NCBI GenBank assembly: GCA_964425695.1
Contig: CAYRNF010000012.1
Location: 34,521 to 98,520 of the forward strand
Length of the DNA: 64,000 bases
Origin: JAKPBU01 sp964425695
GTDB lineage: Bacteria > Pseudomonadota > Gammaproteobacteria > Xanthomonadales > Xanthomonadaceae
Direction of reading: 5' to 3'
Shown: piece by piece, positions 16,883-25,191 of the stretch
How the letters are laid out: every line of letters starts with the position of its first letter
Numbering within the stretch: position 1 is the stretch's first letter
Made by a program: the position numbers and the translations under genes
Notes under the pieces: generated by a model
What the model saw: only the letters and a program-made list of their open reading frames with translations
What the model was told of the DNA's origin: nothing
The model's database searches: none

Positions 16883-18526
16883 CTACAGATTCTGGTAGTT
16901 GGGTCCCGCGCCGCCCTCCGGCGTCACCCAAGTGATGATCTCGTACGGATCCTTGATGTCGCAGGTCTTGCAGTGCACGCAGTTGGCGGCGTTGATCTGC
17001 AGGCGCTTGCCGTGCGGGGCGGCGGTGTCGGGGACCATTTCGTAGACCGCGGCGGGGCAGAAGCGGGTACAGGGGTTGTCGTATTCCTCGACGCAGCGCG
17101 TGGCGCAGATGTCGGTGTCGGCCACCTTCAGGTGCACCGGCTGGTCCTCGTCGTGCTCGGTGGCGGCGAAGTACACGCCTGCCAGGCGGTCGCGCGGGGG
17201 CAGGGGGCGCTGCACGTAATCGCGCTTGGGCGCCTCGTGTTCGCCCAGCTTGTGCAGGGAGGACCAGTCGGCCCTGTTCTTCAGCGTCCACGGCGACAGG
17301 CCGCCAGTGACCGTCTCCCAGGCGGCGTTCAACATGCCGAACCACAGGCCGCGCTTGAACCCGGGCTTGATGTTGCGGACCTTCCTCAGCTCCGCCATCG
17401 CGTCCGAAGCGCGCAGCTTCGCGTCGAATCCCTGCGGCGCCAGCCGGGTCGCCGCCAGGTGTTCGGCGGCGAGCATGCCGCTGCGGATCGCCTGGTGGGT
17501 GCCCTTGATCTTGGGGACGTTGAGCAGGCCGGCCGTGTCGCCGATCAGCAGCGCGCCGGGCATCTCCACCTTCGGCAGCGACTGCCAGCCGCCGGTGACG
17601 ATGGCGCGCGCGCCCGCCGACAGGATGCTGCCGCCTTCCAGCAGCGGCGCGATCATCGGGTGGTTCTTCCACTGCTGGAAAGCCTCCCAGGGCTTGTACT
17701 CCGGGTCGCTGTAATCCAGGCCGCTGACGTAGCCCAGGGCGATGCGGTCGCCGTCCAAGTGGTACAGGAAGCTGCCGCCGTAGGTGCGGGTGTCGGCGGG
17801 CCAGCCGAAGCTGTGCACGATCTTGCCCGGCGAGACCCGGCCTGGCGGCACCTGCCAAAGTTCCTTGATGCCGATCGAATAGCCCTGCGGATCGCTGTCG
17901 GCGTCGAGCTGGAAGCGCTTCACCAGGCGCTTGGTCAGGTGGCCGCGGGCGCCTTCGGCCAGCACCGTGACCTTCGCGCGGATGTCGATGCCGGGGGTGT
18001 AGCCGGGCTTGTGCGAACCGTCCTTGGCCACGCCCATGTCGCCGATGCGCACCCCGGCCACGGCGCCGTCCGCGTCGTGCAGGGTCTCGGCCGCGGCGAA
18101 GCCGGGGTAGATCTCGACGCCCAGCGCCTCGGCCTGCGGCGCCAGCCACGCGCACATGGCACCCAGGCTGACGATGACGTTGCCCTTGTTGTGCATGCCC
18201 GGCGGCACCGGAAGGCGGCGTCCGACGTCCTTCGACAGGAGCCAGAACTCGTCGTCCGTTGCGGGCACGCAGACCGGCGGCGGATTCTCGCGCCAGCCCG
18301 GCAGCAGGGCGTCGAGCGGCCCGGTTTCGATCACGGCGCCGGACAGGATGTGCGCGCCGATGGTGGAGGACTTCTCGATCACGCACACCGACAGCTCAGG
18401 GTTCAGCTGCTTGAGGCGGATCGCGAACGACAGCCCCGCCGGGCCTGCGCCCACGGCGACCACGTCGTATTCCATGACGTCGCGTTCGACGGCTTCGGGG
18501 GCGGCGCTGGTGTCGTGTTCGCTCAT
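16883..18526 (-). CDS. electron transfer flavoprotein-ubiquinone oxidoreductase
   Basis: Peripheral inner-membrane enzyme that oxidises reduced ETF and reduces ubiquinone, joining acyl-CoA oxidation to respiration. The 547-residue protein has an N-terminal FAD site (VVAVGAGPAGLSFAIRLKQ) and IEKSSTIGAHILSGAVIE. The 4Fe-4S cluster ligands lie near the C-terminus, in CTRFCP and INAANCVHCKTCDI. The family ending GGGPNYQ is present as GGAGPNYQNL. The ATG at 18526 gives MSEHDTSAAPEAVERDVMEY, and the open frame upstream has no homology. The partner etfB-etfA lies 8 kb to the left. A possible -10 (GACAAT) lies about 30 nt upstream, in the gap shared with the divergent alkB gene. Confidence 0.95.
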   Translation of the reverse strand: MSEHDTSAAPEAVERDVMEYDVVAVGAGPAGLSFAIRLKQLNPELSVCVIEKSSTIGAHILSGAVIETGPLDALLPGWRENPPPVCVPATDDEFWLLSKDVGRRLPVPPGMHNKGNVIVSLGAMCAWLAPQAEALGVEIYPGFAAAETLHDADGAVAGVRIGDMGVAKDGSHKPGYTPGIDIRAKVTVLAEGARGHLTKRLVKRFQLDADSDPQGYSIGIKELWQVPPGRVSPGKIVHSFGWPADTRTYGGSFLYHLDGDRIALGYVSGLDYSDPEYKPWEAFQQWKNHPMIAPLLEGGSILSAGARAIVTGGWQSLPKVEMPGALLIGDTAGLLNVPKIKGTHQAIRSGMLAAEHLAATRLAPQGFDAKLRASDAMAELRKVRNIKPGFKRGLWFGMLNAAWETVTGGLSPWTLKNRADWSSLHKLGEHEAPKRDYVQRPLPPRDRLAGVYFAATEHDEDQPVHLKVADTDICATRCVEEYDNPCTRFCPAAVYEMVPDTAAPHGKRLQINAANCVHCKTCDIKDPYEIITWVTPEGGAGPNYQNL

Positions 18527-18620
18527 GCGGGCGGCCTGGCTGGCAGTGCCGCGATTGTCCCGTGTTTGCGCGGCGTGGGGCAAACCACTGCGCGCAGCGC
18601 CCGGAGGCCGGGTGGTGCGC

Positions 18621-18626
18621 TAGGGT
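18621..18626 (+). promoter_or_regulatory. -10-like box seven bases before the alkB start
   Basis: TAGGGT is followed by seven bases and then ATG. If used, transcription would begin at or within one or two bases of the start codon, giving a leaderless mRNA. No Shine-Dalgarno sequence is present. The same arrangement recurs before pssA, xerD and gspD. Confidence 0.4.
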
Positions 18627-18633
18627 GCGCGCG

Positions 18634-19227
18634 ATGACGTTGCAGCCCATCCCCTTGGCCGGTGCCGACCTGGCGTTCGATCCGCAGTGGCTGCCGCGGG
18701 CGGAAGCCGATGCGCTGCTGCCGCGGCTGCTGGCGGAGGTGCCGTGGGAAACGCACCGCATCCGCATGTTCGGGCGCATGGTCGATTCGCCGCGCCTGAG
18801 CTGCTGGATCGGCGACGCGGGCGCGCGCTACCGCTACTCCGGCACGCTGTTCGAACCGCATCCCTGGCCGCGGCCGCTGCAGGCGCTGCGCGAGCGGCTG
18901 CGCGACGCGCTCGGCACCGACTTCGACAGCGTGCTGGCCAACCGTTACCGCGACGGGCGCGACGCGATGGGCTGGCACCGCGACGACGAACCCGAGCTGG
19001 GCCCGCAGCCGGTGATCGCCTCGCTCAGCCTGGGCGCCACGCGGCGCTTCCGGCTGAAGGCCGACGACCCGGCGATTCCGCCACTGGCCCTGGACCTGCC
19101 GCACGGCAGCCTGCTGGTGATGCGCGGGGCCACGCAGTCGCGTTTCCGGCACGCCCTGCCGCGCACGGCCAGGCCGGTGAGCGAGCGCATCAACCTGACC
19201 TTCCGCCAGATCGTGAGGCCGGCCTAG
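18634..19227 (+). CDS. alkB: alpha-ketoglutarate-dependent DNA repair dioxygenase, AlkB family
   Basis: A 197-residue Fe(II)/2-oxoglutarate dioxygenase that removes alkyl groups from damaged bases. The iron site is HRD in AMGWHRDDEPELG at about residue 113, with the distal histidine in SRFRHALPRT. The 2-oxoglutarate-binding arginine region is RINLTFR at the end. RMFGRMVDSPRLSCW and YRYSGTLFEPHPWP resemble the ALKBH2/3-like short AlkB proteins more than E. coli AlkB. The ATG at 18634 follows the TAGGGT box and matches the usual N-terminus; the longer open frame is not supported. The gene diverges from the ETF-QO gene. Confidence 0.9.
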   Translation: MTLQPIPLAGADLAFDPQWLPRAEADALLPRLLAEVPWETHRIRMFGRMVDSPRLSCWIGDAGARYRYSGTLFEPHPWPRPLQALRERLRDALGTDFDSVLANRYRDGRDAMGWHRDDEPELGPQPVIASLSLGATRRFRLKADDPAIPPLALDLPHGSLLVMRGATQSRFRHALPRTARPVSERINLTFRQIVRPA

Positions 19228-19351
19228 GCGCCCGAGCCTAGGGCATCTGGCGAGGCCGTCTGCGAAGCCGGCACGCGGCGATTCCCAACGCTTGCGCAGC
19301 GGTGCTTGCCGGCGCCTGCGCCGCGCAGCGCCGCAGCGGCCGAATCCTGGA

Positions 19352-20047
19352 TTACTTCGCGCCGGCGCGCCGGTGCGTGCCGGTGCGCTCGTGCGCGTCG
19401 CCCTGGCTGAGCGTCCAGCCGGCGATCTCGCCGCCGAGGCGGCCCAGCGCCTGCGAGAACGCCGCGGTAACGCTGGCGACATCGGTGGCGGAAGCCGGCA
19501 CTGCCTGCAGGAACGTGCGCGACGCCACCACGTCCTGGTCCGGCGCGTGCAGCAGTTTCACGTTGGCTTCGATGGTGGCGCTGGGCACGGCATTGCCGGC
19601 GTAGTCGGCCTCGAACCTGCGCAGGTCCATGACCAGCTTGTAGTCGGCGGTGATGCCGCTGCCCTGGCGCGCAACGCCCGGGATCTTCCCGGAATCCTCC
19701 AACGCGCGCAGCACCGTGTCCTCGAGCTGCTCGGTGGGCGTCTTGGCCCAGTTCGCGCCCTTGTAGACCTGCAGTTCGCCCGGGGTGGGCCGCACCGCGA
19801 TACGCAGGCTGTCGACCATGCGCGCGGCTTCGGGGTGGCTGAGCGATAGCTGCCAGCGCACCGTGGGCCAAGCCGGGTCGGGCTGCACGCGCGGGTCCGG
19901 GGCATAGATGGTCGCGGAATCCTTGGTGCCGCCCAGCATGCCGCAGCCTGCCACGGCGGCGCACAGCGCGACGGCGGCCAGGGCACGCGCGCCGCGGCGC
20001 AACGCGGCCGGCACGCCGCGATGGATCCGGTGCGGGAGCGTGTTCAT
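19352..20047 (-). CDS. ABC-type transport auxiliary lipoprotein (PqiC/LetC-like) of an MCE system
   Basis: A 231-residue lipoprotein. It has a hydrophobic signal with lipobox VAGC, then a mature domain with YAPDPRVQPDPAWPTV, LRIAVRPTPGELQVYKG and ANWAKTPTEQLEDTVLRALE, typical of the ABC_trans_aux family. Its relatives sit in the outer membrane or periplasm and pair with MCE proteins that move phospholipids between membranes. It overlaps the upstream MCE gene by four bases (ATGA) and ends a four-gene operon. The substrate is not determined from sequence. Confidence 0.85.
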   Translation of the reverse strand: MNTLPHRIHRGVPAALRRGARALAAVALCAAVAGCGMLGGTKDSATIYAPDPRVQPDPAWPTVRWQLSLSHPEAARMVDSLRIAVRPTPGELQVYKGANWAKTPTEQLEDTVLRALEDSGKIPGVARQGSGITADYKLVMDLRRFEADYAGNAVPSATIEANVKLLHAPDQDVVASRTFLQAVPASATDVASVTAAFSQALGRLGGEIAGWTLSQGDAHERTGTHRRAGAK

Positions 20048-20964
20048 TCGGGTTCGAACTCCTTGGGCGCGTCGCGGCCCAGCAGGTAACGCGCCGGACT
20101 GCCCTCGAGCCGGTCGGTGACCCGGCGCAGGTCGCGGATCAGGGCGCGCAGTTCGCCCAGCGTGGGGCCAAGCTGGGCCAGGCCGTCGTTGGCGAAGCTC
20201 TGGATCGCGGCGCGGTTCTCGTTGAGGATCGCGTCGGCGCCGCCGGCGGCGGAATCGAGCCGGGTGAGGGTGCCGTCGAGCTTGCGCAGCAGCGCGGGCA
20301 GTTCGTTGTCCACCTGCGCCACGGCGCTGTTGGCGCTCTTGAGCGTCGCGTTGAGCTGTTCGCTGGCCTCGCGCGCATTGCGCACCAGGGCGCGCAGTTC
20401 TTCCTTCTGCGCGGCATCGCCCAGCGCACCGGTCATGTTGTCCAGGTTGGTCAGCGTGTTCTCGATGTGGCGGATGTTTTCCTCGCTCATCAGCTTGTCC
20501 ACGCGCTCGACCAGCTTGGACGCGGTGTCGGCGATGTTCTGCAGAGCGGACGGCTCGGTCTGGATCACCGGGATGTCGTCGCGGCTGCTGGCGACCAGCC
20601 GCTGCGCGTTGGGGCTGCCGCCGGTGAGCTGGATGAAGGGGCTGCCGGTCAGGCCCGCCTGCGACAGCTTCGCCTTGGTGTCCACCTTCACCGGCGCGCT
20701 GGCTTCCAGCTTCAGGCGCGCGCGCACCTGCCGCGGGTCGCGCGGGTCCAGGCTGAGCTCCTCGATGGTGCCCACCGAGATCCCGTTGTACTGCACCGAG
20801 CCGCCCTCGGTCAGGCCGGTGACCGGCTCGTTGAACACCACGTAGTACTGCTGGAAGCTCTTGTCGGCCGAATACTTGGCGGCCCACAGCGCGAACAGCA
20901 GCCCGAACACCGCGATCACGATGGTGAAGGCGCCGATCAGGACGTAATTGGCCTTGGTTTCCAT
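20044..20964 (-). CDS. MlaD-family MCE domain protein
   Basis: A 306-residue periplasmic lipid-binding subunit with one N-terminal anchor (NYVLIGAFTIVIAVFGLLFAL) and one MCE domain. The domain covers about residues 37-115 and includes VVFNEPVTGLTEGGSVQYNG and GLTGSPFIQL. The C-terminal part is a long helical region (residues 160-290), probably a coiled coil that builds a channel or needle, longer than E. coli MlaD at about 183 residues. The partner permease, ATPase and lipoprotein flank it. The family is sure; whether it serves retrograde phospholipid transport (Mla) or a Pqi/Let-like route is open. Confidence 0.9.
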   Translation of the reverse strand: METKANYVLIGAFTIVIAVFGLLFALWAAKYSADKSFQQYYVVFNEPVTGLTEGGSVQYNGISVGTIEELSLDPRDPRQVRARLKLEASAPVKVDTKAKLSQAGLTGSPFIQLTGGSPNAQRLVASSRDDIPVIQTEPSALQNIADTASKLVERVDKLMSEENIRHIENTLTNLDNMTGALGDAAQKEELRALVRNAREASEQLNATLKSANSAVAQVDNELPALLRKLDGTLTRLDSAAGGADAILNENRAAIQSFANDGLAQLGPTLGELRALIRDLRRVTDRLEGSPARYLLGRDAPKEFEPE

Positions 20965-20970
20965 GCGCTG

Positions 20971-21927
20971 TCAGCCTGCCTCAGATGCCGGTGCGTCCGG
21001 CGTGATGCCGCGTTCCGCGCCACCGCGGCGCGCACGCGCGCTGGTCGCCTGCGCGGCGCGCGCGCGCGGGCCGTGGAAGTATTCCTGGACCCACGGGTGG
21101 TCGAAGCGTTCGACTTCCTCGATCGGCGCGTTGACCAGCAGCTTGCGGTCGGCCAGCACGGCGATCCGGTCGCAGATCGCGTACAGCGTATCCAGATCGT
21201 GGGTGATCAGGAACACGGTCAGGCCCAGCGCTTTCTGAAGGGTCAGGATCAGTTCGTCGAACGCGGCCGCGCCGATGGGATCCAGCCCGGCGGTAGGTTC
21301 GTCCAGGAACAGCAGCGGCGGGTCCAGCGCCAGTGCGCGCGCGATGCCGGCGCGCTTGCGCATGCCACCGGACAGCTGCGAAGGCAGCTTGTCGATGGTG
21401 TCCGCGGGCAGCCCGGCCAGCTTGACCTTGAGCAGCGCCAGTTCGTAGCGCAGCGAGTCGGGCATGTCCGGGTAGTACTCCTTCAGCGGCACCTGCACGT
21501 TCTCGCCCACGGTCAGCGACGAGAACAGCGCGCCGTCCTGGAACAGCACGCCGGTGTTGCGCTCGATGTGGCGCCGGTCCGCGGAATCCTGCGACATCGC
21601 GTCCACGCCCAGGACCTCGATGCGGCCGGCATCGGGCTGGCGCAGCGCCAGGATCGAGCGCATCAGCACCGACTTGCCTGTACCCGAGCCGCCCACCACG
21701 CCCAGGATCTCGCCGCGGCGCACGTCCAGGTCCAGGCCGTCGTGCACGATCTGCGTGCCGAACTGGTTGCGCAGGCCACGGACGGAGACGATCGCTTCGG
21801 CCTCGCGCGCCGGGGCGCGATCAGCGGGATTCGCGGACCGGGATTCGGGATGCGTCACGGCACGCGCTCCGCCAGCCGCCGGCGTTGCGCCGCGGCCTGT
21901 GCGAGTGGCAAACCCTGCATCGCGCAT
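20971..21927 (-). CDS. MlaF-like ABC transporter ATP-binding protein
   Basis: ATPase of the MCE lipid transporter. Walker A is GGSGTGKSV, the signature LSGGMRKRAG, Walker B LLFLDEPTAGLDP and the switch histidine ITHDLD. LFQDGALFSSLTVGENV is typical of MlaF. With the ATG at 21927 the protein has 318 residues, about 45 more than MlaF at its N-terminus. Part of that extension (about residues 27-37) is encoded by a GGGATTCG-type repeat and looks low-complexity, so the true start may be downstream, near the block beginning EAIVSVRGLRNQFG. It lies 10 bp behind the permease gene. Confidence 0.9.
   Translation of the reverse strand: MRDAGFATRTGRGATPAAGGARAVTHPESRSANPADRAPAREAEAIVSVRGLRNQFGTQIVHDGLDLDVRRGEILGVVGGSGTGKSVLMRSILALRQPDAGRIEVLGVDAMSQDSADRRHIERNTGVLFQDGALFSSLTVGENVQVPLKEYYPDMPDSLRYELALLKVKLAGLPADTIDKLPSQLSGGMRKRAGIARALALDPPLLFLDEPTAGLDPIGAAAFDELILTLQKALGLTVFLITHDLDTLYAICDRIAVLADRKLLVNAPIEEVERFDHPWVQEYFHGPRARAAQATSARARRGGAERGITPDAPASEAG
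21832..21856. repeat. GGGATTCG-type short repeats inside the 5' end of the MlaF-like gene
   Basis: GGGATTCG occurs twice, in CGGGATTCGCGGACC and CCGGGATTCGGGATG. Related GGGACTCG units occur between pepA and holC at 32948-32980. Here the array encodes a non-conserved stretch of the ATPase N-terminus. Confidence 0.45.
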
Positions 21928-21937
21928 CGCCCGTCCA

Positions 21938-23056
21938 TCACCATCCCATGTACATGAACCAGATCGCCGCCATGGCGTCGATCACGATCACCAGCGAGAT
22001 CGTCTGCACCACGCTGGAGGTGGTGCGCTCGCCCACCGACTGCGCCGTGCCCTTCACCTGCAGGCCTTCCAGGCAGCCGATCAGCGCGATCAGCAGCGCG
22101 AACACCGGCGCCTTCGACAGGCCCACCAGCATGTGCCGCAGTTCGAACGTGTCCTGCATCCGCGCCAGGTACGCCTGCGGCGGAATGTCCAGGCTGTAGG
22201 CGCCCACGGTCAGGCCGCCGGCCAGGCCCGCCATCATCGCGATGAAGGTCAGCAGCGGCAGCATCACCAGCATCGCGATCACCCGCGGCAGCACCAGCAG
22301 GTCCACCGGGTCCAGGCCCAGCGTGCGGATCGCATCGACTTCCTCGCGGCTGACCATCGCGCCGATCTGCGCGGTGAACGCGCTGGCGGTGCGTCCGGCC
22401 AGGATGATCGCGGTGAGCAGCACGCCGAACTCGCGCAGGAACGCGATGCTCACCAGTTCCACCACGAAGATGGTGGCGCCGAAGTCCGCCAGGATGTTGG
22501 CGCCCAGGAACGCCACCACCGCGCCCACCAGGTAGTTGAGCAGGATCACCAGCGGTACCGCGTCCAGCCCGGCCTGTTCCATCTGCGCCACGATCGACGT
22601 CACCCGCAGCCGCCGCGGTTGCCGGGCCAGGCGCGCCAGCTTGGTGAGGTTCTCACCCAGGAAGCTGACCAGGGCGACGATCTCGTTCCAGTTGTCCACC
22701 ATCGCGAAACCCAGCCGCGCCAGCGCCGCCTTGAACCCCAGGTCGCGCTTGCGCTTGGGTCGTTCGTCGGCCACGTCCTCGATCGCGGCCACCAGCTGGC
22801 GGTGCTGGTCGTCGAAGGCGAATTCCTCGAACGCCAGTTCGCGGCGGCGCGCGTAGCGCAGCAGCTGCAGCACGCCCAGCGTGTCCAGACGGTCCACGCC
22901 GCTCGCGTCCACGCTGGAAATCCCGTCGGGCGCGGCGCGCAGCACTTCGCCGATGTCGTTGGCGTAGCGCAGCGTCCAGCGTCCGGTCAGCCGCAGGCGC
23001 GAGGCGTCGTTGGCATCGACGTCGGCCCGGGGCGGTTGGGAAGAAGGCGGACTCAA
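21938..23056 (-). CDS. MlaE-like permease with N-terminal STAS domain
   Basis: About residues 10-110 form a STAS-like domain (LRLTGRWTLRYANDIGEVL and DASGVDRLDTLGVLQLLRYA). The MlaE permease domain follows, with five or six hydrophobic helices and the blocks LNYLVGAVVAFLGANILADFG, FLREFGVLLTAIILAGRTASAFTAQ and EEVDAIRTLGLDP. It is the membrane core of the MCE lipid transporter, with STAS fused rather than supplied as a separate MlaB. The start is uncertain. I chose the TTG at 23056 because it leaves 89 bp for divergent promoters and begins close to the homology. An ATG at 23131 would leave only 14 bp to the divergent gene. Confidence 0.85.
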   Translation of the reverse strand: MSPPSSQPPRADVDANDASRLRLTGRWTLRYANDIGEVLRAAPDGISSVDASGVDRLDTLGVLQLLRYARRRELAFEEFAFDDQHRQLVAAIEDVADERPKRKRDLGFKAALARLGFAMVDNWNEIVALVSFLGENLTKLARLARQPRRLRVTSIVAQMEQAGLDAVPLVILLNYLVGAVVAFLGANILADFGATIFVVELVSIAFLREFGVLLTAIILAGRTASAFTAQIGAMVSREEVDAIRTLGLDPVDLLVLPRVIAMLVMLPLLTFIAMMAGLAGGLTVGAYSLDIPPQAYLARMQDTFELRHMLVGLSKAPVFALLIALIGCLEGLQVKGTAQSVGERTTSSVVQTISLVIVIDAMAAIWFMYMGW

Positions 23057-23145
23057 ATGCGATCCAGGCAGGCGGGGCGCGCAAAGCTTACCGAGCCGCA
23101 GTGAGGGCGTGTGAACAGTGCGGGACGGCATGCGATCCTGTCGCG

Positions 23146-24396
23146 ATGACCCCACCGTATTCGCCCAGCGCCGCCAGCTATTCCGCACGCATCGGTTTCG
23201 TGGTGGAGCTTGCCGAGCGGCTGCACGGCTATGGCACCACCGCCCAGCGCCTGGAGGGCGCGCTGGTGGCGGTGTCGCAACGGCTCGGGCTGGAATGCGA
23301 GCCCTGGTCGAACCCCACCGGCATCATCCTGTCCTTCAGCGACCCGCTGCGCCCGCCGGGCGAATCCGACACCACCCGGGTGATCCGCCTGGGGCCGGGC
23401 GACACCGACCTGTCCAAGCTGTGCGAGGCCGACCGCATCGCCGAGGACGTGATGTCCGGGCAGCTGGACCTGGCCGACGGGCATGCCGCGCTGGTGGCGC
23501 TGGACCGCAAGCCGTCGCTGCGCTTCGACGCCTGGCAGGTGGTCGCCTTCGGCTTGGCGTCGGCGTCGGTGGCCGGGCTGCTGCGCCTGCCGTGGCTGGA
23601 CATGGCCACGGCAGGCGTCACCGGCGTGCTGCTGGGGCTGCTGGAAGTGCTCACCCGGCGCGATACCCGCCTGAAGGAAGCCGGCGATGCGATCGCCGGC
23701 ATGCTGGCCGGCGGCACCGCGATCCTGGTGGCGGCCTTCGTGGCCCCGGTCAACCTCAACACGGTGATCATCGCGTCGCTGATCGTGCTGCTGCCCGGCA
23801 TGGCGCTGACCAACGCGGTGAACGAACTCACCAGCCAGCACCTGGTGTCCGGCACGGCCCGATTCGCCGGTGCGGTGACCACGCTGTTCAAGCTCACCGT
23901 GGGCACCATGATCGCGCTGGCCGTGGCTTCCCTGCTGGGCATCGAACCGCAGGTGCGCGCGCTGCGCCCGCAACCGATGTGGGTGGAAGGCGTGGCGCTG
24001 CTGCTGGCGGCGTTCGCCTTCGCGGTGCTGTTCCGCGCGCGCCGGCGCGACGTGCCGCTGGTGATGCTGGCGGCGATGGCGGGCTACCTGATCTCGCGCC
24101 TGGCCGGCGATGCCTGGGGCAGCCCGGTGGGCGTGTTCCTGGCCGCGCTGGCGATGACCGCCGGCGGCAATGCCTACGCGCGCTGGTGGAACCGTCCGGG
24201 TGCGCTGGTGCGCATGCCGGGCATCATCATGCTGGTGCCGGGCAGCGCCAGCCTGCGCGGCGTCATCAGCCTGTTCCAGCAGCAGGACCTGGCGGCGGGG
24301 CAGGACGCGCTGATCGGCGTGCTCAACATCCTGCTGGCGCTGCTGGCGGGCCTGCTGTTCGGCAACCTGCTGGTGCCGACGCGGCGCAACCTGTAG
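23146..24396 (+). CDS. threonine/serine exporter family protein (ThrE; fused YjjP-YjjB type)
   Basis: A 416-residue integral membrane protein. The N-terminal ThrE part begins SYSARIGFVVELAERLHGYG and contains GMALTNAVNELTSQHLVSGTAR. The C-terminal ThrE_2 part contains PGIIMLVPGSASLRGV and ends after LLALLAGLLFGNLLVP. About ten hydrophobic segments are visible. Single proteins with both halves export threonine and serine in Corynebacterium, and the split form YjjP/YjjB exports succinate in E. coli; the substrate here is unknown. The ATG at 23146 fits the homology. A perfect hairpin follows the gene. Confidence 0.86.
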   Translation: MTPPYSPSAASYSARIGFVVELAERLHGYGTTAQRLEGALVAVSQRLGLECEPWSNPTGIILSFSDPLRPPGESDTTRVIRLGPGDTDLSKLCEADRIAEDVMSGQLDLADGHAALVALDRKPSLRFDAWQVVAFGLASASVAGLLRLPWLDMATAGVTGVLLGLLEVLTRRDTRLKEAGDAIAGMLAGGTAILVAAFVAPVNLNTVIIASLIVLLPGMALTNAVNELTSQHLVSGTARFAGAVTTLFKLTVGTMIALAVASLLGIEPQVRALRPQPMWVEGVALLLAAFAFAVLFRARRRDVPLVMLAAMAGYLISRLAGDAWGSPVGVFLAALAMTAGGNAYARWWNRPGALVRMPGIIMLVPGSASLRGVISLFQQQDLAAGQDALIGVLNILLALLAGLLFGNLLVPTRRNL

Positions 24397-24430
24397 CCGA
24401 CCTGCCGCGGCGCGGTGGGCGGACCACGCA

Positions 24431-24458
24431 CGAACGGCGCCAACGGCGCCGTTCGTGT
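24431..24458. terminator. perfect hairpin after the ThrE-type exporter gene
   Basis: CGAACGGCGCC at 24431-24441 and GGCGCCGTTCG at 24445-24455 form an 11-bp perfect stem with a three-base AAC loop. TGTTGCCTTT follows on the plus strand. It lies between the converging exporter and H-NS genes and may end both transcripts. Confidence 0.7.
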
Positions 24459-24529
24459 TGCCTTTCGCGCCGGACATCGGAGGGCCGGCGATGCGCGGAG
24501 GAAACGACGGCGCCGATGGCGCCGCGGTT

Positions 24530-24886
24530 TCACTTGATCAGGAAATCCTCGCGCTTCTTACCCTTCTTGATCAGCTCCGCCATCCAGCGCGGCGGCAGGC
24601 CACGGCCGCTCCAGGTTTCCTTGGCGTTGGACGGATTGCGGTACTTGGGGGCCACCTTGCCGCCCTTGCTAGTCTTGCGCGCCGCCGTCTTGCGCGCGCC
24701 TTTCGCGGCACCGCCCGCACCGAACAGTTCGGCGATCGTGTAACCCTCGGCCTTGGCCAGCGCGGTGAGCTTGCGGCGCACCTCGCCGACCGGCTTGCGC
24801 TTGGTGAGCGCCTGCTTGCGCTTGTTGGCCTGCGTGATCAGCGAATCCAGGTCTTTCGCCGAGAAATTGTCCAGGTCGAATGCCAT
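24530..24886 (-). CDS. H-NS family nucleoid-associated protein (Xanthomonas XrvA type)
   Basis: A 118-residue DNA-binding protein. An N-terminal helical oligomerisation part (MAFDLDNFSAKDLDSLITQA) is followed by a basic linker rich in Lys/Arg/Ala. The C-terminal H-NS domain is KYRNPSNAKETWSGRGLPP, whose SGRGLPPRW loop is the AT-hook-like minor-groove motif. Such proteins silence AT-rich or horizontally acquired genes and control virulence in Xanthomonas. The ATG at 24886 has TGGAG about 7 nt upstream; the long open frame upstream is not part of it. It is a single gene converging on the exporter. Confidence 0.92.
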   Translation of the reverse strand: MAFDLDNFSAKDLDSLITQANKRKQALTKRKPVGEVRRKLTALAKAEGYTIAELFGAGGAAKGARKTAARKTSKGGKVAPKYRNPSNAKETWSGRGLPPRWMAELIKKGKKREDFLIK

Positions 24887-25191
24887 GCGTACTCCAGTGG
24901 AAACACGTGTGGGGGAGAACATCTGTGTGAGACCGGCCGGATCCTTGGCCCGGGGATGGTAAGTGCGCGGGTTGACCCGGGCAAATCGTGCGCAAAGTGC
25001 CGGTATGGCGTATCCGCCGCAACATGGGGCGGTCGCTGCGTGCGGCGGACTCGGGAATACCCCGCGTCGAACGGCAGGGTCGCGCCGCATTGTGCGCCTG
25101 TTCGAGCAACAGGGCGCGAAGGCGGGAGCCTTCGCCTTGTGCCGGCATCACGCCTTGCCGCGTCCGCCCAAGCGCGGTAGCGCAGCGGGTC
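24887..25191. other. 305-bp gap between the H-NS gene and proS
   Basis: No gene is recognised here. The left part must hold the H-NS promoter (minus strand), but no convincing -35/-10 pair is visible. At 25116-25135 GCGAAGGC and GCCTTCGC form an 8-bp stem with a GGGA loop, about 57 bp past the proS stop. It may end proS transcription, although no T-run follows on the minus strand. Confidence 0.5.

Noticed and set aside
25116..25135. Hairpin GCGAAGGC/GCCTTCGC as a proS terminator
   Set aside because: The stem is good but no T-run follows on the proS strand, so it is only mentioned in the gap entry.
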